Part shown: positions 9,801 to 18,550 of the stretch, piece by piece
How the letters are laid out: each line of letters begins with the position of its first letter
Numbering within the stretch: the first letter of the stretch is position 1
Origin: Methanobacteriota archaeon
Lineage (GTDB): Bacteria; Myxococcota; UBA727; JABDBI01
Assembly: GCA_013288705.1 (NCBI GenBank)
Contig: JABDBI010000012.1
Coordinates: forward strand, 1 to 47,504
Reading direction: 5' to 3'
Length of the DNA: 47,504 nucleotides
Position numbers and translations under genes: made by a program
Notes under the pieces: generated by a model
The model's database searches: none
What the model was told of the DNA's origin: nothing
What the model saw: only the letters and a program-made list of their open reading frames with translations

Positions 9801-10133
9801 CTACCCAGGGTTTGATACCCCCCCATCGGTGCGGACGTCAAAATAGCAAACATAGTGTATCATGATTTCCGGCAACACCTGGCACGTCATATTGGACCCT
9901 ACTCTCCTTTGTGAGACGACAGGAGAGCCCAATGTGGGGCCTTGTTGCTGGACATCGCTCATCGAATCATAGATCAGTTTTGCAGCGTCACCTCTGAGCG
10001 CGACACGTGCGCCATATCGTGTTGCCCTTGCCTCTGCAGTACCACTGGATGCACCAATGGGTTGACTGGGAGCAGCGAATACTGCGACTGAAGAAAGAGC
10101 TCCGAGCAAAAAGAGTGTGCTTGGGTATTTCAT
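9801..10133 (-). CDS. Small secreted protein of unknown function
   Basis: This 110-residue protein begins with a clear Sec signal (MKYPSTLFLLGALSSVAVFA, likely cut after AFAA or nearby). AGGAG lies five bases before the ATG, which supports it as a real gene. The mature part is about 88 residues, with two cysteines (in MTCQVLP and HYVCYF) that could form a disulfide in the envelope. I do not recognise a family. It converges on priA with 8 bases between the stops and is divergent from the S1/P1 nuclease, 60 bases away. Confidence 0.75.
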   Translation of the reverse strand: MKYPSTLFLLGALSSVAVFAAPSQPIGASSGTAEARATRYGARVALRGDAAKLIYDSMSDVQQQGPTLGSPVVSQRRVGSNMTCQVLPEIMIHYVCYFDVRTDGGVSNPG

Positions 10134-10193
10134 AGTTTCTCCTGGTGCGATAGCAACGCGCGCAAGAGATTTTTTAGTCCCGAGGATTTGCCA

Positions 10194-11051
10194 ATGAAGC
10201 GCCTATTTCTTCTAAACACTTTTTTGTTTTGCTTTCATGTATTCGGCTGGAACGACATGGGCCATGCTATCGTTGCGCAAATTGCCTACAATTCTCTGAG
10301 CCCCGATGTGAAAGCAAAAGCGGATGCGCTTATTTCGTCGCTCGACTCTTTTTACCCCGCAGATAATACCTTCGTCAAAGCAGCAACATGGGCTGACCAT
10401 ATACGATCCGACTGGAAGGCATTCGAACGATGGCATTACGTCGACCAGCCGTTCGCGACGAATCGGACCTTGAGAGCAGATCGTTTATCCAACGAGAATA
10501 TTGTTTGGGCATTGTGCCAGAGCACGTTTGCTCTCCAGCATGAAGACAAGTTAGCGAGAGCCATGATGCTGCGCTTTCTTTTGCACTTTGTCGGTGACAT
10601 ACACCAGCCCTTGCATGCAATCACTCGTTTGGAGCCATTGCGTCCCCATGGCGATCATGGGGGCAACGATTTTCACATTATGGTAGATGGCAAGCCTATG
10701 AACCTGCACATCTATTGGGACATTGGCCTCGGGCAGTTTGAAGCCGTCGGGATGGATAAAGTGCCATCCATGGCGGCACAATATACAAAGGAATTTCCGC
10801 GCGAGAAGATGGCGAGCAAAGCAAGCAACATGACTTACAGCACGTGGGCGAAAGAGAGCTATTTACTGAGCAAGAAGAATGTCTACAAACTTCCCGAAGG
10901 GTCATCGCCGGATAAAGCGTATCGAGAGAATGGTCAGCGTCTCGTGCGCGAGCAGATTGCTTTGGCAGGCTATCGACTCGCGCATTTGTTGGAGAGGCTC
11001 ATCGGCACCAGCAACGAGACGTTGCTAACAGGTTGTCCAGCAAAGAGCTAA
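10194..11051 (+). CDS. Secreted S1/P1-type zinc nuclease
   Basis: Zinc-dependent nuclease that cuts single-stranded DNA and RNA, exported by a short signal peptide ending before Trp19. The mature N-terminal Trp is itself a zinc ligand in this family. Other ligand candidates are His24 (WNDMGHAI), Asp68 (ATWADHI), His81 (WHYVDQP), His131, Asp135 and His141 (LHFVGDIHQPLHA), and the GDHGGNDF block at 153-160. The ATG at 10194 has CGAGG eight bases upstream and is preferred to a TTG six bases earlier. The length of 285 is normal. Its stop overlaps the convergent subtilase by 4 bases (CTAA). Confidence 0.93.
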   Translation: MKRLFLLNTFLFCFHVFGWNDMGHAIVAQIAYNSLSPDVKAKADALISSLDSFYPADNTFVKAATWADHIRSDWKAFERWHYVDQPFATNRTLRADRLSNENIVWALCQSTFALQHEDKLARAMMLRFLLHFVGDIHQPLHAITRLEPLRPHGDHGGNDFHIMVDGKPMNLHIYWDIGLGQFEAVGMDKVPSMAAQYTKEFPREKMASKASNMTYSTWAKESYLLSKKNVYKLPEGSSPDKAYRENGQRLVREQIALAGYRLAHLLERLIGTSNETLLTGCPAKS

Positions 11052-12292
11052 GGAGAGAGTAGCAAAAGCGCTCCCGCGATAGCGGGCATCAATGCTGAAG
11101 TGACGAGCAGGAAGCTGCTGAATGCGGAAGCAACTCCGTTAGCTGCCAGAGGTGGTGCCCCTGTAGATCCACCTGGAGGCGATCCACCGAAGACCGCCGC
11201 GTAGGCGTCAACACGGCCATAGCCAAAGGTTGTGTCGAAGCCAGGTCCTCCCAAGTCTTTTGCTGTGGTGGTTATTTTGGTCCGTACTTGCGCAGCAGTC
11301 AGTGACGGGGTCGCCCCGAGCAAAAGCGCTGCGACGCCAGCGACATGCGGCGTGGCCATCGATGTGCCAGACATCGTGATAAAACCACCACCGAGATGTG
11401 TAGAAGTGATCAAAGACCCGGGAGCTACGACCGTGAGTGCGCTGCCCTTGTTAGAGTAGGGGGCGATGACATCAGACTTATCGACAGCGCCAACCGCAAT
11501 GACATTGCTGCCGCAAGCGGGAGCGTCAAGGCTATCACCGTTGCCTTCGTTGCCGGAAGCGGCCACAACGACGATGCCTTGGGTAAACGCATTGTTTCCT
11601 GCCATGGCAACGGGATCTGAATCGCAGTGGCCAGTGTAATTTCCCTCGCCAAGGCTCATCGTGATAATTTGGGCACCTTGGGACACGCACCAGTCGATAC
11701 CTGCAATGACGGTGGAGCTTGATCCTGAACCTGAAGCACCAAGGACTTTTGCTACATAAATATTGGCTCCCGGTGCGACCCCGGTGTAGACGCTATCGTG
11801 GGACGCGACAATTCCAGCAACGTGGGTGCCATGGCCATTCTGATCGTCCGCGATGTTGTCGGAATTGACAAAGTCATATTGATTGAGAGGTGTTGGTAGC
11901 GAAACCTGGGTTTGATCGACGCCGGTGTCAACAATGCATACCTTGGCGCCGGTACCAATAATCCCCGCTTGGTGCACGTAATTTGCTTGAATCTGAGGAA
12001 CACTGTTATCCAGCGATGCATGAACAAGAACATCGTCGTACACGCTAGCAACAGTTGGGTCAGCAAGGAATGCGGCTAACTGCGTGTCATTCACAGAGAG
12101 AGCGATGGCGGGAATGATGCTGTAGGAGTATGCGATTCCGCCGAGGGATGCATCTAAAGCGCGTATGCCTTGGGCTGCCTGGGCGTTTTTAAAGACAATA
12201 ATCACGTTTCTTTGCGCCGCAAAGGAAGACGCGGCAATTAACATAGCCACAATGAAGACGAACAGTAAGCGCAAGGAAGTCTGAAACAACAT
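11048..12292 (-). CDS. Secreted subtilisin-like serine protease (S8 family)
   Basis: Exported serine protease. The start at 12292 follows a GGTGG box and opens with a signal peptide (MLFQTSLRLLFVFIVAMLIAASSFA); the frame reaches 44 codons further up with no signal. An I9-like propeptide covers about 28-95. The catalytic triad is Asp122 (CIVDTGVD), His157 (NGHGTHVAGIVA) and Ser311 (SGTSMATPHVAG), with Asn248 in ASGNEG for the oxyanion hole. After a Gly/Pro-rich linker (370-385) comes a hydrophobic C-terminal stretch (about 391-413), which may anchor it. The length of 414 fits the proteinase K/fervidolysin-like group. Confidence 0.95.
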   Translation of the reverse strand: MLFQTSLRLLFVFIVAMLIAASSFAAQRNVIIVFKNAQAAQGIRALDASLGGIAYSYSIIPAIALSVNDTQLAAFLADPTVASVYDDVLVHASLDNSVPQIQANYVHQAGIIGTGAKVCIVDTGVDQTQVSLPTPLNQYDFVNSDNIADDQNGHGTHVAGIVASHDSVYTGVAPGANIYVAKVLGASGSGSSSTVIAGIDWCVSQGAQIITMSLGEGNYTGHCDSDPVAMAGNNAFTQGIVVVAASGNEGNGDSLDAPACGSNVIAVGAVDKSDVIAPYSNKGSALTVVAPGSLITSTHLGGGFITMSGTSMATPHVAGVAALLLGATPSLTAAQVRTKITTTAKDLGGPGFDTTFGYGRVDAYAAVFGGSPPGGSTGAPPLAANGVASAFSSFLLVTSALMPAIAGALLLLSP

Positions 12293-12341
12293 TTTTCCAC
12301 CTGATAGCGGGTTTGTTGCTTCAATCGTTATGCGGAAATTT

Positions 12342-13403
12342 TCATTCCGGGCGGCGGAGTGAATTACCGATTTGAAAGAGCTTGCGCGCCGAGAGATGGA
12401 GAAGTCCGGACAGCATCGAGTCATCTCCTTTGCTGAGGTGCATTAAGGCTTTCTCGATGGTGGATGCAACGCGGCGGACGGTTTCCCGAAGGGAGTCTGA
12501 ATCGCCGAGGTTTTGTTTGAGGGCGAGTTGTAGGCAATTGGCGGTGTTGACGAATTCGCTGACGAAACGCTGTTTGGCGTCGTCGGAGGCGTTTTGTAGG
12601 GCGCGGTTGAGGACCACAAAGTTGCGCCAGTCTGGGGGGATGGTGAAGGGGACGGGGAGGGGGGAAGAATCACCCTCACCCTTGGTCCCTCTCCCGCCTT
12701 GCGGGAGAGGGAGATTCGGACTTATGTAGGCTAGGATGGAAGAGGCTTCGTCGAATGAGGGGAAGCCCATGTCTTGCATGCGGCCGTCGCGCCAGCGAAG
12801 GGCTTCTTCTTCAAGCATTGAGGCTGTTTCAAAGCGGGCGGTTTCGATGAGTCTGAGTACGAACTTGTAGTCACGCTGGTAGAGTTGTTCGATTGTTTGT
12901 TTTAAAAACAGCACCAGATCCTGCTCCGGGGCAGAATCGTCGAAGAAAATCGTATAGTGGCGATCGGGAGTGTCACTGCGGATGGAAGAATCGTCGTTGA
13001 CGTTGTCAAGATCAGCGGTCTCATAAATGCGGGTATACTGCTTGAATAAGAAGCCGCTGAGTGCGATGTCGAGCGCGCAGAATGTTTGCGCAGCACGTCG
13101 GGGATTGGCCATGTGCAGAGCAGCTAGCCAAGGGCCAATGGCGGTGGGATAAATGCTTGGTCCCTGCCAGGCGTCTAAGTCCAGGATTTCTTGCACTTGC
13201 TGCGGGGAGAGAAGTTCCAAAAACTCTAAGCAATCGGTGATGCCGATATCTTTTATTAAAATCAGGACATCTTGCGCAGGCAACGCACGCACCACAGGCA
13301 TCGCGTCTGGCCGGCTAATGAGCGCATCCAGGCGTTCTTTGGGTCGCATCGAAAGCAGTGATTGTTGGATGGCAATAATATCTAGTTTATCCGGCTCGCT
13401 CAT
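12342..13403 (-). CDS. DUF6178 family protein with embedded palindromic repeat
   Basis: This 353-residue soluble, helix-rich protein without a signal peptide opens with repeated short helices (RLDALISRPDAMPVVRALPAQDVLILIKDIG) that look like MgtE-N/HEAT-like units. I assign it to DUF6178, a family of unknown function found mainly in Myxococcota and relatives. Residues 228-247 (SPNLPLPQGGRGTKGEGDSS) come from a GC-rich palindromic repeat inserted in frame and read as a loop just before a FTIPPDWRNFVVLNRAL helix. It lies 49 bases upstream of the subtilase on the same strand and may be transcribed with it. Confidence 0.75.
   Translation of the reverse strand: MSEPDKLDIIAIQQSLLSMRPKERLDALISRPDAMPVVRALPAQDVLILIKDIGITDCLEFLELLSPQQVQEILDLDAWQGPSIYPTAIGPWLAALHMANPRRAAQTFCALDIALSGFLFKQYTRIYETADLDNVNDDSSIRSDTPDRHYTIFFDDSAPEQDLVLFLKQTIEQLYQRDYKFVLRLIETARFETASMLEEEALRWRDGRMQDMGFPSFDEASSILAYISPNLPLPQGGRGTKGEGDSSPLPVPFTIPPDWRNFVVLNRALQNASDDAKQRFVSEFVNTANCLQLALKQNLGDSDSLRETVRRVASTIEKALMHLSKGDDSMLSGLLHLSARKLFQIGNSLRRPE
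12672..12717 (-). repeat. Palindromic repeat, copy A, inside the DUF6178 gene
   Basis: A perfect 11-bp inverted repeat (CCCTCTCCCGC / GCGGGAGAGGG, 3-base loop) is flanked by CCCTCACCCTTGGT on the left and AGATT on the right. Copy B at 22434-22482 has the same flank plus palindrome on the opposite strand, which shows this is a mobile repeat family rather than a chance hairpin. The insertion keeps the host frame open. Confidence 0.8.
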
Positions 13404-13533
13404 GCGGGTAATTAATCACATCAAATGCAATCGCGCAAGGACCGCCTGAGGTCGGCGATCTACCGATTTGTCTTTATCACCGTTTTGCGATAGGCATCCA
13501 TCGCTATCACTATGCTTTGAGGTGTTGAGCAGC

Positions 13534-15099
13534 ATGGCGACGATATTTGAGCGCAATACAGCATTGCGAGAGCAGCTGGCAGCTAAGAACGCAGAGGCTT
13601 TGCTTGGCGGTGGTCAGGATCGCATCGAAAAGCAGCACAAGGCGGGCAAATTGACGGCTCGCGAACGCATAGAGCTCCTAGTTGATCCCGGAAGCTTCGT
13701 GGAAATGGATCGCTTTCGCACCCATCGGTGTCTGAATTTTGGCATGGCCGATAAAATCGTTCCTGGTGACGGCGTCATTACAGGGTTTGGGCAAGTAGAA
13801 GGGCGGCAGGTCTTCATCTACGCGCAAGATTTCACCGTATTTGGCGGTTCGCTCTCCGAGGCTGTATCCCAGAAAATTTGCAAAATTTACGAACTTGCGA
13901 TGAAAACTGGCGCTCCGGTGATTGGCCTCAGTGACTCCGGCGGTGCACGCATCCAAGAAGGTGTGGCCTCGCTCGCGGGGTATTCAAATATTTTTTGCAA
14001 AAATACGCTGGCATCCGGCGTTGTTCCGCAAATCTCGGTGATCATGGGCCCTTCTGCCGGAGGTGCCGTTTATTCTCCAGCGCTGACCGACTTCATTTTG
14101 ATGGTGCGCGATACCAGCTATATGTTTCTCACCGGCCCGGATGTCATCAAGACAGTTACACACGAAGACGTGACAATGGAGCAGCTCGGTGGTGCAGGTA
14201 CCCACAGCACAAAAAGCGGCGTTGCGCATTTTGCTTTTGACGATGATACCCAAGCAATACATGGCTTGCGCACGCTCTTGTCTTATTTGCCTTCCAATAA
14301 TGCAGAAGATCCACCTCACATCACTTGTCTCGACAATCCAGAACGCCGTGATGAAAAACTAAAGACGATCATCCCTGACCAGCCGAATAAGCCCTATGAT
14401 GTACGTGAAGTGATACGTGGTGTTGTCGATGAGCATTACTTGTTCGAGGTGCAAGAAAGTTACGCCGCTAATATGGTGATTGGTTTTGCCCGTTTAATGG
14501 GCCACACCGTCGGCATCGTCGCCAATCAGCCGCAGATTCTTGCAGGTGCGCTCGATATCAATGGCTCCGACAAAGCTGCACGCTTTGTGCGGTTTTGCGA
14601 TTGTTTTAACATTCCGATTTTTACGTTTGTAGATGTCCCAGGATTTTTGCCTGGCACAGAGCAAGAGTACGGCGGTGTGATCCGTCATGGTGCAAAGCTT
14701 CTCTATGCCTATGCTGAAGCCACGGTGCCAAAAGTGACAGTCATTTTGCGCAAAGCCTATGGCGGCGCTTACTGCGTCATGGGACCCAAGCACTTGCGCG
14801 CAGATCTCAACTTCGCATTGCCCACCGCCGAGATCGCTGTGATGGGTGCAGAGGGCGCGGTAAATATCGTCATGCGCGAAGAAATTGCCGCAGCGCAAGA
14901 CAAAGCGCAGCGCTACAAAGAGTTGGTGGCCGACTATTCCACCAAGTTTCAAAACCCATACAAGGCAGCCGAGCTTGGTTATATCGATGAAGTCATACTT
15001 CCTGAAGACATGCGCCCGCGTTTTTGCCAGGCGCTCATGTTGCTAAAAAACAAACGTGACGATATGCCGTCGAAGAAGCATGGCAATATACCGCTCTAG
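13534..15099 (+). CDS. Acyl-CoA carboxylase, carboxyltransferase subunit (PccB-like)
   Basis: Transfers CO2 from carboxybiotin to an acyl-CoA (propionyl- or acetyl-CoA). The single chain holds both crotonase-like halves: N-half with [16 protein letters not shown] and [18 protein letters not shown]-half with [32 protein letters not shown] in part and [15 protein letters not shown]. Both oxyanion Gly-Gly pairs are present. Its 521 residues are the usual PccB/AccD5 size. The ATG at 13534 was preferred to the upstream in-frame ATG at 13468 because the family begins at this Met and GAGG lies nearby. It is first in a tight operon with biotin carboxylase and biotin carrier. Whether the substrate is propionyl- or acetyl-CoA cannot be told from the sequence. 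Confidence 0.93.
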   Translation: MATIFERNTALREQLAAKNAEALLGGGQDRIEKQHKAGKLTARERIELLVDPGSFVEMDRFRTHRCLNFGMADKIVPGDGVITGFGQVEGRQVFIYAQDFTVFGGSLSEAVSQKICKIYELAMKTGAPVIGLSDSGGARIQEGVASLAGYSNIFCKNTLASGVVPQISVIMGPSAGGAVYSPALTDFILMVRDTSYMFLTGPDVIKTVTHEDVTMEQLGGAGTHSTKSGVAHFAFDDDTQAIHGLRTLLSYLPSNNAEDPPHITCLDNPERRDEKLKTIIPDQPNKPYDVREVIRGVVDEHYLFEVQESYAANMVIGFARLMGHTVGIVANQPQILAGALDINGSDKAARFVRFCDCFNIPIFTFVDVPGFLPGTEQEYGGVIRHGAKLLYAYAEATVPKVTVILRKAYGGAYCVMGPKHLRADLNFALPTAEIAVMGAEGAVNIVMREEIAAAQDKAQRYKELVADYSTKFQNPYKAAELGYIDEVILPEDMRPRFCQALMLLKNKRDDMPSKKHGNIPL

Positions 15100-15116
15100 A
15101 TCAAGGGGCCTCGCAT

Positions 15117-16649
15117 ATGCCGTCGGCGAAAATTACGAAAGTCTTGGTGGCCAATCGCGGAGAAATCGCTGTACGCGTGATGCGCACATGTCGCGATATG
15201 GGTTTGCCAACAGTGGCTGTCTATTCTGATCCAGACCGAAAAGCACTGCATGTGCGCTATGCGACAGAGGCTTATTGGATTGGCCCAGCAGCATCGAGAG
15301 AAAGCTACCTAAATATTGAGCGCATTCTAGACGTCGCGAAGCGCGCGCGAGTCGACGCTATTCATCCAGGTTACGGCTTTTTGTCGGAAAACCCTGTTTT
15401 TGCCAAGGCTGTGACTGACGCGGGATTGGTATTCATCGGTCCAAAACCTTACGCAATGGAAGCCATGGGCTCCAAGACTGGCGCGCGCCAACTCATGAGT
15501 CGTGCGGGCGTACCGGTAATCCCCGGACTCGAAGAGCCAGTTGCCGATGCAGATGAAGCGCTTCGCTACGCCAACGAAATTGGTTTTCCGGTCATGATCA
15601 AAGCCGCCGCCGGTGGTGGAGGAAAAGGCATGCGCAAAGTCGATCAAGCCAAAGACTTTGTTTCAGCCTTTCAAGGTGCGAAGAGCGAGGCCAAAAATTC
15701 TTTTAGCGACGATGCAGTTTACATTGAGAAATACCTTGAAAAGCCGCGCCATATCGAAGTGCAGGTGTTTGCCGATGGCCATGGTAATGTGGTGTCGTTT
15801 GCAGAACGCGAATGCTCCGTGCAACGGCGACATCAAAAGCTTATTGAGGAATCACCAAGTGCATTTGTCACTGAAGAGATGCGCGCGCGCATGGGCGAGG
15901 TTGCGCGTAAAGCCGCGCGGGCTGTGGACTATGTGGGTGCAGGTACCATCGAATTTTTGGTGGATGCACATCGCAACTTCTACTTCATGGAGATGAATAC
16001 CAGATTACAAGTGGAGCATCCCATCACCGAGATGATTACTGGCCTTGATTTGGTGGAACTACAGATACGTGTGGCACGCGGCGAAAAATTGCCCTTTGAG
16101 ACGCAACAAATTGCTGCCAATGGTTGGGCGGTTGAAGCCCGTGTTTGCGCCGAGGACGCGCGCAATAATTTCTTGCCGACGCCCGGATTGGTTCGCCATT
16201 TTCGTCAGCCAGCAGGTCCTTTTGTGCGTACCGACACTGGTATTTATGGCGGTTCGCAAGTGACTGGAGATTATGATCCGATGATTGCCAAAGTGGTGGC
16301 TTGGGGTCCAACGCGTCATAGTGCGATTCGTCGTCTTGATCGAGCGCTGTCGGAGTTTACGATTAAAGGGTGTACGACCAACACCATGTTTCTGCGTCAG
16401 ATTCTGAATTTTGAGCCCTTTGTAAAAGGAGACTACGACACATCAGTGATTGAACGGCATCAGCGAGAGAATCCGCGATGGTGTGAAGAAGAGCACAGCA
16501 TCGTTGCTTTACTTGGCGCAGCGTTGTTTAGCTTCGAGCGCGAGCGACAAATGCAAGCACGTGTTGCCCCCGGTTCTCACAATGCAAGGACAATGTCGCT
16601 GTCTCCATGGCGTGTTGCAAGGCAAGGGGGACATTCATGGCGAAGATGA
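15117..16649 (+). CDS. Biotin carboxylase subunit of acyl-CoA carboxylase
   Basis: ATP-grasp enzyme that carboxylates biotin. It starts with ITKVLVANRGEIAVRVMRTCRDMGL, the universal biotin carboxylase opening. The ATP-binding glycine loop is GGGGKG at 166-171, the metal/catalytic block is EMNTRLQVEHPITEMITGLDLVE, and the biotin carboxylase C-terminal domain follows (VEARVCAEDARNNFLPTPG). At 510 residues it is slightly longer than AccC; the last 40 or so residues are basic and poorly conserved. AAGGGG precedes the ATG. It overlaps the biotin carrier gene by 13 bases, so translation is probably coupled. Confidence 0.95.
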   Translation: MPSAKITKVLVANRGEIAVRVMRTCRDMGLPTVAVYSDPDRKALHVRYATEAYWIGPAASRESYLNIERILDVAKRARVDAIHPGYGFLSENPVFAKAVTDAGLVFIGPKPYAMEAMGSKTGARQLMSRAGVPVIPGLEEPVADADEALRYANEIGFPVMIKAAAGGGGKGMRKVDQAKDFVSAFQGAKSEAKNSFSDDAVYIEKYLEKPRHIEVQVFADGHGNVVSFAERECSVQRRHQKLIEESPSAFVTEEMRARMGEVARKAARAVDYVGAGTIEFLVDAHRNFYFMEMNTRLQVEHPITEMITGLDLVELQIRVARGEKLPFETQQIAANGWAVEARVCAEDARNNFLPTPGLVRHFRQPAGPFVRTDTGIYGGSQVTGDYDPMIAKVVAWGPTRHSAIRRLDRALSEFTIKGCTTNTMFLRQILNFEPFVKGDYDTSVIERHQRENPRWCEEEHSIVALLGAALFSFERERQMQARVAPGSHNARTMSLSPWRVARQGGHSWRR

Positions 16650-17176
16650 AGTTCATTGGATCCGTCGAGGGCGCTGAGCATGTGGTGGAGGTGGAGAACA
16701 ATGAAGATAATCCTCACCTTTACACCGTCTATTTGGATGGCAAGCCCTACGCGGTAGATGCGTATTCGATGCAGTCGGAGATTGTGACAGCTCTGATTGA
16801 TCACAAGAGCTATGACATTGATCTCGAGAGGCTGAACGAGGAAGATCCACTGGATGGCCGCCTTGGCGTACGCGTGCGCGGTCGAGTGATTTGCGTCGAC
16901 ATGCTCGATGAGCGCCGCAAGAAGATGAAGCAGGCGCAAGCCACGCGCTCATCGGAGAGCGGTACAGCTCGAGTAACCTCACCGATGCCCGGCAAAGTGC
17001 TGCGCGTACTGGTGGAAGTCGGCTCTCGCGTGGAAGAGGGCCAAGGGCTGATTGTGATAGAAGCGATGAAAATGGAAAACGAGCTGCGCGCTCCAAAAGC
17101 AGGAACAGTGAAAGAAGTACTAGCCAAGCCCTCCGAGTCCGTAGAAAGCGGCGCCCTCCTGCTCACAATGGAATAA
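16637..17176 (+). CDS. Biotin carboxyl carrier protein of acyl-CoA carboxylase
   Basis: Carries biotin between the biotin carboxylase and the carboxyltransferase. The biotinylation motif EAMKMENEL places the modified lysine at residue 145 of 179, in a C-terminal biotinyl/lipoyl domain (TSPMPGKVLRVLVEVGSRVEEGQGL). Residues 1-95 form a separate N-terminal part (KFIGSVEGAEHVVEVE) that probably docks to partner subunits, joined by a linker with a basic stretch (RRKKMKQAQ) and a Ser-rich region. The ATG at 16637 follows AAGGGGG; an earlier in-frame ATG at 16607 lies inside the biotin carboxylase gene. Confidence 0.93.
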   Translation: MAKMKFIGSVEGAEHVVEVENNEDNPHLYTVYLDGKPYAVDAYSMQSEIVTALIDHKSYDIDLERLNEEDPLDGRLGVRVRGRVICVDMLDERRKKMKQAQATRSSESGTARVTSPMPGKVLRVLVEVGSRVEEGQGLIVIEAMKMENELRAPKAGTVKEVLAKPSESVESGALLLTME

Positions 17177-17189
17177 AGATTCCCGCCAA

Positions 17190-17912
17190 ATGCCACACGC
17201 CTACGCGATCGCCACCACCGCCAGCTACGTCATCGCCTTATGCATCGCCATCACCCTCGCGCGTCGCGATCACCGCCCCTGGCGCGAAATCACCGACGTC
17301 CTCTCCATCGCCGTCCTCTCCGCCTTACTCGGCTCAAAACTCTTCCACGTCCTCTTCGAGTCCCAAGGCCACGTCTTACCAAACGGCCACGCCGCCACCG
17401 GCGTTCTTGATCTCCTCCACCACGACCCATTTCACTGGGCCCGCCTATTCGAACCCGGCTACGTCTTCGATGGCGGCGTACTTGTATCCACTGTCATCAC
17501 AGCAACCTATGTTTACCGTACCCGCCTTCTCGATCCACTTGCCTACGGTGACTACGCAGCCCCGGGATTAGCCTTCGGCATCTTCCTCGGACGCCTAGGC
17601 TGCTATGCTGCAGGCTGCTGCTACGGCAAGGCAAACATCCCGATACAACTCTTCGACTCTGCGTTTGGCCTTGCCGCTTTTATCTTCGTAATTATGCGCT
17701 ACGAGCATCGTCGCTTTTTCGGCGAAGTCTTCTTCAACCTACTGATCGCCTACAACATCTGGCGATTCTTCTCCGAATTTTTCCGTGGCGATATCGAACG
17801 CGGCCTATGGTTTAACGGCTTGCTATCGACGTCGCAGCTGATCTCGCTGCTGGTATTGCCGTTTCTCTTGGTACTACGCGGTCTGGTATCCAGTAACTCC
17901 CAACCAGATTAA
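17190..17912 (+). CDS. lgt: Prolipoprotein diacylglyceryl transferase family protein
   Basis: Inner-membrane enzyme that adds diacylglycerol to the lipobox Cys of prolipoproteins. Multiple membrane segments are visible, and the core motif reads GRLGCYAAGCCYGK near residue 142, the form seen in many deltaproteobacterial Lgt homologues rather than the enterobacterial GRFGNFINGE. GYVFDGGVL corresponds to the family's YGG block. The 240 residues are on the short side. No clear ribosome binding site precedes the ATG (AAAGA only). Codon choice in the first 150 codons is markedly C-ending compared with both neighbours. It follows the biotin carrier by 13 bases and may share its transcript. Lipoproteins with valid lipoboxes occur elsewhere in the window. 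Confidence 0.82.
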   Translation: MPHAYAIATTASYVIALCIAITLARRDHRPWREITDVLSIAVLSALLGSKLFHVLFESQGHVLPNGHAATGVLDLLHHDPFHWARLFEPGYVFDGGVLVSTVITATYVYRTRLLDPLAYGDYAAPGLAFGIFLGRLGCYAAGCCYGKANIPIQLFDSAFGLAAFIFVIMRYEHRRFFGEVFFNLLIAYNIWRFFSEFFRGDIERGLWFNGLLSTSQLISLLVLPFLLVLRGLVSSNSQPD

Positions 17913-17943
17913 CCCTTTCATGGTGGGCTCGAGGTTGTCAATG

Positions 17944-18354
17944 CTATCTGCAAGTTGTTCGTGTGTAGGTGTAACTAGTGCCAGGCTGTGTAGCGCCGGA
18001 ACTATCGGACACCACCGTGTAAGTAATCGTGTTTGCGTCGGGCGTAGTCACATTATAAACCGTTACCCTGCCAACGCCCGCTCCGCCTGTTACCTGATCG
18101 ATTTCTTGGTTGCCCGCGATTGTGGCTATTCCATTGTATTGGGTTATGACGCCCTGCGCATTGGTATCGGTTTCTGAGTAGCTATAAGTACCATCCGCAT
18201 TTTGGGTTTGCGAGAAATAGTAGTTGCCACCACCGGATAGGTTATCGACGAAGCAACCGACTTGGTTAAAAGCTATACCTGTCGACGAAGAACAGCCAAT
18301 AACACCAAAAAGAATCAGGCTTGAAAATGCGAAGAAAGTAAGTAGCTGTTTCAT
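17944..18354 (-). CDS. Small lipoprotein of unknown function
   Basis: The start at 18354 follows GGGTGG and opens with a lipoprotein signal (MKQLLTFFAFSSLILFGVIGC); the frame extends 81 codons up without a signal. The mature part of about 116 residues is rich in Ser, Thr, Gly, Asn and Tyr (NYYFSQTQNADGTYSYSETDTNA), which suggests a beta-structured surface or periplasmic protein, with Cys residues near both ends (VGCFVDN and the C-terminal TTCR). I do not recognise a family. It ends 31 bases from the convergent lgt stop. Confidence 0.75.
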   Translation of the reverse strand: MKQLLTFFAFSSLILFGVIGCSSSTGIAFNQVGCFVDNLSGGGNYYFSQTQNADGTYSYSETDTNAQGVITQYNGIATIAGNQEIDQVTGGAGVGRVTVYNVTTPDANTITYTVVSDSSGATQPGTSYTYTRTTCR

Positions 18355-18403
18355 GTTTGAACCACCCGTTAGACGTTGCTTCTTATGATAGCTTAGAAGT
18401 GTT

Positions 18404-18541
18404 TTGAAAATCAATGGTAGGTCCAACGGATTCGCAAAGCCTTCACCTCGGGGCCAACAGCTTTTCTGGATTGGATCAAGCAAGAAGGACCTCAGAGACT
18501 TTCCAGAAGAAGTGCAAGATTTGATGGGATATGCGTTATAG
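18404..18541 (+). pseudogene. Truncated HigB/Gp49-like toxin remnant
   Basis: An open frame (nearest usable start TTG at 18404) ends with FWIGSSKKDLRDFPEEVQ and then DLMGYAL before a TAG at 18539-18541. This is the conserved N-terminal block of the RelE/HigB-type phage-derived Gp49-like toxins, whose proteins normally run to about 100-120 residues. Everything after the first conserved block is missing, and the stop sits directly against the antitoxin's ribosome binding site (TAGGAAACAAAAATG). A deletion is therefore more likely than a simple nonsense mutation. There is no ATG, and the product would lack the catalytic C-terminal half. Confidence 0.75.
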
Positions 18542-18550
18542 GAAACAAAA

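Noticed and set aside
18355-18403. An upstream extension of the lipoprotein frame (to 18597) as the true start
   Set aside because: The extension lies over the toxin remnant and has no signal; the MKQLL start has a GGGTGG box and a full lipobox.
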